19,325 nt of DNA from an uncultured Kiloniellales bacterium (lineage in GTDB: Bacteria > Pseudomonadota > Alphaproteobacteria > Kiloniellales > JAKSDN01): positions 1-19,325 of the forward strand of contig CALJXB010000377.1 of NCBI GenBank assembly GCA_937974415.1, in the 5' to 3' direction. Below the pieces are notes generated by a model. It was not told the DNA's origin, made no database searches, and worked only from the letters and a program-made list of their open reading frames with translations. This document shows positions 14,040 through 19,325 of the stretch, piece after piece. The stretch's first letter is position 1. The number at the start of each line of letters is the position of its first letter. The translations under genes and the position numbers were made by a program.

Positions 14040-16326
14040 GGGCACCTGCCTTGGATTCAAGCGATGAGTCTTGTCTGCGCCGGCGGGCGGAAGAGTCCTC
14101 GCCGGGCGAGAAATGCAGCGCCACCTGGGCGCCGCCGTCGGGGTTGTCTTTCAGCGAGACCTTGCCGTCGTGGTCTTCCATGATCTTTCTTACGATGGCC
14201 AAGCCGAGACCCGTTCCGCCGGCGCGAGTCGTCACGTAGGGTTCGGTCAGGCGATGGCGGAGTTTCTTGGGCAAGCCGCAGCCGTTGTCCCGGATCTCGA
14301 TCCGCCGGCCACTTGGAGACTCCGACAGGGTTATGCGGATCTCGCCGGGCGGCAGACCCCCGTTGGCCTTGTCTTGCCTGCCTTCGATCGCGTCCGCTGC
14401 ATTCTGCAGGAGGTTCAGGACCGCTCGCGCGATCTGCCGGCTGTCGCAAGATTGCACGACCGGCTCGTCCGGCAAATCGCAGACGAAGTTGATTTTCGGT
14501 GTCGCGTTCCTCTGCAGGAACACGGTTTGGCGAACGATCTCGACCAGGTCGTGATCGCTCAGGGAGGGCTCGGGCATGCGGGCGAAGGACGAGAATTCGT
14601 CCACCATGCGGCCAATCTCCGCAACCTGCCGGATGATCGTGTCGGTGCAGGTTTCGAAGGTCTCGCGGTCGTTCTCGATCTGCGACAGGTAGCGGCGCTT
14701 GAGGCGTTCCGCTGACAGTTGGATCGGCGTGAGCGGGTTCTTGATCTCGTGCGCGATGCGCCGCGCCACGTCGGCCCAGGCCGCTTTGCGTTGCGCCTCC
14801 AGCAGCTCGGTGATTTCGTCCAGGGTCACGACGAAACCGCTGACGCCGGCCTCGTCGCTGTCGGCCTGGATGCGCACGAAGAGGCTGCGCACCGTGCCGT
14901 CGGGCTCGTTGCGGGCGATCTCCGCCTCGCTGATGTGCCCCGGGCGCCGGCGCGCCTTCTCCATTAAGGGAGCGACCTCGGGCATGACTTTCGCCAAGGC
15001 CCTGCCGGAGAGCTTCTTGGCGTCGCTCTGGAGCAGTTCGCAGGCCGAGCGGTTCGGCAGCGTGATGCAGCCGTCGCGGTCGAGGCCGATGATGCCGGCG
15101 GTGACGCCCGAGAGGACGGCTTCGATGAAACGCCGGCGGTTGTCGATCTGCTCGTTGGCGTCGAGCAGCTCGTGCTGCTGAGTCTCCAGCTTCTGGGTCA
15201 TGCTATTGAAGGCGCGCAGCAGCGAGGAGATCTCGTCCCGGCCCAGGCCCTGATCGACCCGGGCCGTGAGGTCGCCCGCCCCGACCTTCTCGGCGGCGAA
15301 GATCAGGTTCCCGATCGGCCGGCTCAAGTTGTTGGCGACGGCAAGGCCGACCCAAATGGCGGCCAGCAGCAGGAGCAGCGCCACCACAACGAAGATCATG
15401 GCGAAGCGGATCTGCAAGTCGGAGCGCTGGCCTTCCATCTCCTCGTAGAGCTTTGCCGCCCCCTGGCTGCGGTCCATGTGGGCCAGCACCCTCTGGTCGA
15501 CGGGTCGGCCGACGTAGAGGAAGATGTCGTTGAAGCTGTCGAGCTCGACCAGGGCGTGGACCCGATCGTCAGTTCCGGCGGTCAGGATGACGACCTTGCC
15601 TTCGCGCGCCCGGTCGACGGCCCAGGAGGGAATCTGCGGCTGGAACGAGAGCAGCCTCCCGAGGCCGGCGCGCGCCAAAAGCCGGCCGGAGCCGTCGAAC
15701 ACCACGGCCTCGGTCAAAGACCGCAGGACCGTTTGGGTCTCGACCAGCTGGTTGAAACGCGCCGCGTTGAAGCGCAAGGCCGGGCCCTGCCGATTCAGGT
15801 CCTGGGCCATGGCCAGGATGTCGGCCTTGATGACCTGCTGGTGCTCCTCGAGATAGGCCTCGGCCACCGCCACCGACTCGCTGACCGCCGTGCGTACCCG
15901 GTCGCTGAACCAGCCCTGCAGGCCGAAGTCGAACATGATGACCGAGAAGACGGCGATGATGATGGTCGGTGTGACCGCCAGCAGGCTGAACAGCCCGACC
16001 AGCCGGGCATGCAGGCGGGCGCCCGCCGCGCCCCGCTTGCTAGCGACCCAGACGTAGACCAAGCGGCGGCTGATCAAGGCGCCCAGCGCCAGCAACAGCA
16101 CCAGGTCCAGGTTGAGCAGCAGCAGGATGTCCCAAGTGTCGACCGCCATCGGCAGGTTGCCGGTCATCGCCGCGAAGGTCGCCGTGCCCGCGGCAACCGC
16201 AGCGAAGGCCAGAACGATGGCCAAGTTGCGCTCGAGGCGGACCCGGCGCGACCAGAACAGGAAGCGCAGTACGGCGCGGCGCGGCAAACCAGGCGGCGTG
16301 TTCGGGGCGGTCGTATCGTCGATCAC
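14029..16326 (-). CDS. ntrY: Nitrogen-regulation sensor histidine kinase NtrY
   Basis: A 765-residue membrane kinase partnered with NtrX. Order: transmembrane helices about 34-54, 65-86 and 107-131; a periplasmic sensing region about 132-305; a fourth helix about 308-330; HAMP about 331-385; PAS about 397-505; HisKA with RIAHEIKNPLTPIQLSAERL (His526); HATPase_c with N-box NLLQNAADAI, G1 DNGCGL and G2 GGTGLGLAIV. The start is GTG at 16326; no ATG exists near the N-terminus before the first helix, and the best ribosome-site match (AGGA) is about 11 nt upstream, which is long. The gap to ntrC is 56 nt and contains an AT-rich patch, so ntrYX may be expressed partly on its own. The C-terminal tail is basic and runs into the ntrX start. 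Confidence 0.96.
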   Translation of the reverse strand: MIDDTTAPNTPPGLPRRAVLRFLFWSRRVRLERNLAIVLAFAAVAAGTATFAAMTGNLPMAVDTWDILLLLNLDLVLLLALGALISRRLVYVWVASKRGAAGARLHARLVGLFSLLAVTPTIIIAVFSVIMFDFGLQGWFSDRVRTAVSESVAVAEAYLEEHQQVIKADILAMAQDLNRQGPALRFNAARFNQLVETQTVLRSLTEAVVFDGSGRLLARAGLGRLLSFQPQIPSWAVDRAREGKVVILTAGTDDRVHALVELDSFNDIFLYVGRPVDQRVLAHMDRSQGAAKLYEEMEGQRSDLQIRFAMIFVVVALLLLLAAIWVGLAVANNLSRPIGNLIFAAEKVGAGDLTARVDQGLGRDEISSLLRAFNSMTQKLETQQHELLDANEQIDNRRRFIEAVLSGVTAGIIGLDRDGCITLPNRSACELLQSDAKKLSGRALAKVMPEVAPLMEKARRRPGHISEAEIARNEPDGTVRSLFVRIQADSDEAGVSGFVVTLDEITELLEAQRKAAWADVARRIAHEIKNPLTPIQLSAERLKRRYLSQIENDRETFETCTDTIIRQVAEIGRMVDEFSSFARMPEPSLSDHDLVEIVRQTVFLQRNATPKINFVCDLPDEPVVQSCDSRQIARAVLNLLQNAADAIEGRQDKANGGLPPGEIRITLSESPSGRRIEIRDNGCGLPKKLRHRLTEPYVTTRAGGTGLGLAIVRKIMEDHDGKVSLKDNPDGGAQVALHFSPGEDSSARRRRQDSSLESKAGAHGA

Positions 16327-16382
16327 GGGGCGCGGTCCTGACTGTGACCCAGGAGTCTCGCTTGTTGTATAATTGCCACAGC

Positions 16383-17851
<1,469 letters not shown>

Positions 17852-17855
<4 letters not shown>

Positions 17856-18985
17856 GACTCTCGCTCCTCGCCGAGATCTTCGTCGGTCGCCTCAGACTGC
17901 GCCGCGGGCAGCATCAGGCGAAACACCGTCGACCCCGGTTCGCTGTCGAATTCGACCACGCCGCCATGATCGCCCACCACCTTGGCGACCAGCGACAGGC
18001 CCAGGCCCCGTCCGTTGGACTTGCTGGACACGAAGGGCTCGAAAAGCCGCGCGGCCATGTCCGCGCTGACCCCGGGGCCGTTGTCCAGCACGCTGACCTC
18101 GAGGGGCAGGTCGACCCGGGCGCCGCCGCCGGGCACGGCCAGGCGGACGCCCTGGCGGTAGCGGGTCCTCAGCTCGATGCGCCCGTGGCCCGGGGGAACC
18201 ACCTCGGCCGCGTTCTTCACCAGGTTCAGGAGCGCCTGGACCAGCAGGTCGCGGTGGCCGTCGACCGGCGGCAGCGAGGGGTCGTAGTTCTTTACGATCG
18301 CCAGGCCTTGGGCGAAGCCCGCAGCCGCGACCGCGGCCACCCGGTCCAGGACCTCGTGAATGTTGACGGCGCCGCGCACCATGGGGCCCTCGTCGGCGAA
18401 GAGGTTCATGCGGTCGACCAGGGCGACGATACGGTCGGTCTCCTCGCAGATCAGGCGGGTCATGGCGCGGTCCTCCTCGCCCGCGGTCTGCTCGAGAAGC
18501 TGGGCCGCCCCGCGGATGCCGGACAGCGGGTTCTTCACCTCGTGGGCCAGCAGCGCCGCCATGGCCGAGAGCGAGCGTGCCGCCTTGCGGTGGCCGAACT
18601 GGCGGTCGAGCTTGCGGGCGATCGCGCGCTCGTGGAGCGAAATGACAATCGAGCCCGCGCTTTCGCCGAGCGGTGCCACCTCGACCGAAACATGGCGCAG
18701 GCCCGCGCGCAGGGCATCAATGGTGACGGCGGACTCGGAGATGCTGCGAGATTCGCCGCGCGCCTGGCGCACCAGGGCCGTGACGGTGCTGTCGTCCGGC
18801 AGCAGGACCGTGAGCGCGCGGCCCAGGAGAGTGCTCGCGCCGCTGTCGAAGAACTGCTCGGCCGCCAGGTTCACAAAGGCGATGCGGTCGCCCTCGTCGA
18901 CCACGATGACCGGCGCCGGAAGCGCGTTTAAGACCGCGCCAGGGTCGCAACCGTCCAACAGGGATATCTTCGATCCATCATTCAT
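17852..18985 (-). CDS. ntrB: Nitrogen-regulation sensor histidine kinase NtrB (GlnL)
   Basis: A 377-residue cytosolic kinase/phosphatase from ATG 18985 to TGA 17852. Residues about 14-125 form a PAS domain ([20 protein letters not shown]); HisKA carries [20 protein letters not shown] with His148; HATPase_c has N-box [11 protein letters not shown]1 DNGPGV and G2 [13 protein letters not shown]. There is no membrane helix, as expected for NtrB, which is switched by the PII protein in response to glutamine. The gene starts 8 nt after the dusB stop. The nearest purine-rich site, AGAGGA, is about 17 nt before the ATG, further than usual, so translation may depend on coupling to dusB. No PII gene is in the window. 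Confidence 0.96.
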
Positions 18986-19053
18986 GTGATTTGCTAAGAT
19001 ATTCCTCTAATATTTTGTTCTTCCTTATATATAGAAGACAAAAGAGACATAAC
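18983..19053 (-). promoter_or_regulatory. AT-rich segment at the dusB/ntrB junction, possible internal promoter
   Basis: About 70 nt of clearly AT-rich sequence covers the last codons of dusB and the junction with ntrB. On the minus strand TATAAG (inside CTATATATAAGG, about 19021-19032) resembles a -10 and TTATGT lies 17 nt upstream as a poor -35. An ntrBC promoter within dusB is possible, but the hexamers are weak and the low GC alone is the main signal. Confidence 0.3.
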
Positions 19054-19325
19054 AGATCCTGGATCCACGGCGCGGTTGAGGGCCTGGCGAGCTTCCGTTG
19101 CGGCGGCGAAGTCCTGGACGTACCAGGCGAGGTGCTTGCGGGCCACGCGCAGGCCGCGTTCCTGACCGTAATGGCTCAACATGCCCCGGTAGTGTTCGAG
19201 GACCAGGTCGCGCTGACGGGCCAGGCTCGGCGGCGCCGGCAGGCGGCCGGTCTCGAGCGCCGCCTTGACCTGGCTCAGCAGCCACGGCCGGCCGCAGGCG
19301 CCGCGGCCGATCATGACTCCGTCGG
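18994..19325 (-). CDS. dusB: tRNA dihydrouridine synthase DusB (NifR3), 3' part only
   Basis: The C-terminal 110 residues of a Dus family flavoenzyme, which reduces specific uridines in the tRNA D-loop. The frame is open to the window edge and reads DGVMIGRGACGRPWLLSQV, the FMN-phosphate-binding end of the barrel in DusB, so the ATG at 19314 is internal and the true start lies beyond the window. The helical C-terminal domain has ARKHLAWYVQDF, also typical. The last 20 or so codons are strikingly AT-rich (ATA, AGA, TTG, TCT) against a GC-rich gene. dusB before ntrBC is the classic nifR3-ntrB-ntrC arrangement. Stop TAG is at 18994-18996. Confidence 0.92.
   Translation of the reverse strand, partial: DGVMIGRGACGRPWLLSQVKAALETGRLPAPPSLARQRDLVLEHYRGMLSHYGQERGLRVARKHLAWYVQDFAAATEARQALNRAVDPGSVMSLLSSIYKEEQNIRGIS

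Noticed and set aside
11205-14183. Plus-strand ORFs of 477 and 510 codons opposite trkA and ntrX
   Set aside because: Both mirror conserved genes in high-GC sequence and show no motif or ribosome-binding site; they are shadows.
15172-16341. Plus-strand ORF of 389 codons opposite ntrY
   Set aside because: Gln/Asp/Arg-rich low-complexity translation without family features; it is the complement of ntrY.
16344-16373. Exact TATAAT (16368-16373) on the plus strand between ntrY and ntrC
   Set aside because: It would drive transcription antisense into the end of ntrC, and the sequence 17 nt upstream (TGACCC) is a poor -35. It probably reflects only the local AT richness.
16365-16382. TGGCAATTATAC near the ntrY upstream region as a sigma54 (-24/-12) promoter
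   Set aside because: It has TGGC but no GC of the -12 TTGC element at the required spacing.

Overview
The window looks like part of the chromosome of a GC-rich alphaproteobacterium, probably Rhodospirillales-like. The reasons are the gene order dusB-ntrB-ntrC-ntrY-ntrX-trkA-(HAD)-hfq-hflX, which is typical of that class, strong GC bias at third codon positions, and alphaproteobacterial paralogues such as an NtrX without the sigma54-contact loop. No phage, insertion sequence, CRISPR array, rRNA or tRNA was found.

Right part (8665 to the end, all minus strand): a compact regulatory cluster. The 3' end of dusB (tRNA dihydrouridine synthase) is followed by ntrB/ntrC (nitrogen sensor kinase and sigma54 activator, ATGA overlap), ntrY/ntrX (second, membrane-bound nitrogen/redox two-component pair, 11-nt overlap), trkA (K+ uptake regulator), a HAD phosphatase (TGATG overlap with trkA), hfq (RNA chaperone) and hflX (ribosome-splitting GTPase). 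Two start codons in this block are not ATG. ntrY starts with GTG. hflX has no ATG, GTG or TTG where it should start; a strong Shine-Dalgarno inside the end of hfq instead points to an ACG codon.

Middle part (5180-8603, minus strand): an inositol-monophosphatase family enzyme, then a large four-domain flavoprotein of the dimethylglycine/sarcosine dehydrogenase type. A small Cys-rich GFA-family protein (4666-5142, plus strand) converges on it.

Left part (1-4552): accessory and less characterised. A membrane-anchored regulator (minus strand) combines an OmpR-type winged helix, a BTAD domain, one transmembrane helix, a TolB-like domain and TPR repeats. It is divergent from an unrecognised 150-residue protein, and the intergenic region between them carries repeated ATTTTGAC motifs that could be its operator. 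Further left lie a small membrane-anchored TerB-like protein and, running in from beyond the left edge, a DUF2182 polytopic membrane protein with a methionine-rich loop.

Most of the window is conserved housekeeping and regulation. The items that most deserve a second look are the hflX start and the hairpin within it, the hybrid membrane regulator with its putative operator, and the AT-rich tail of dusB just before ntrB.
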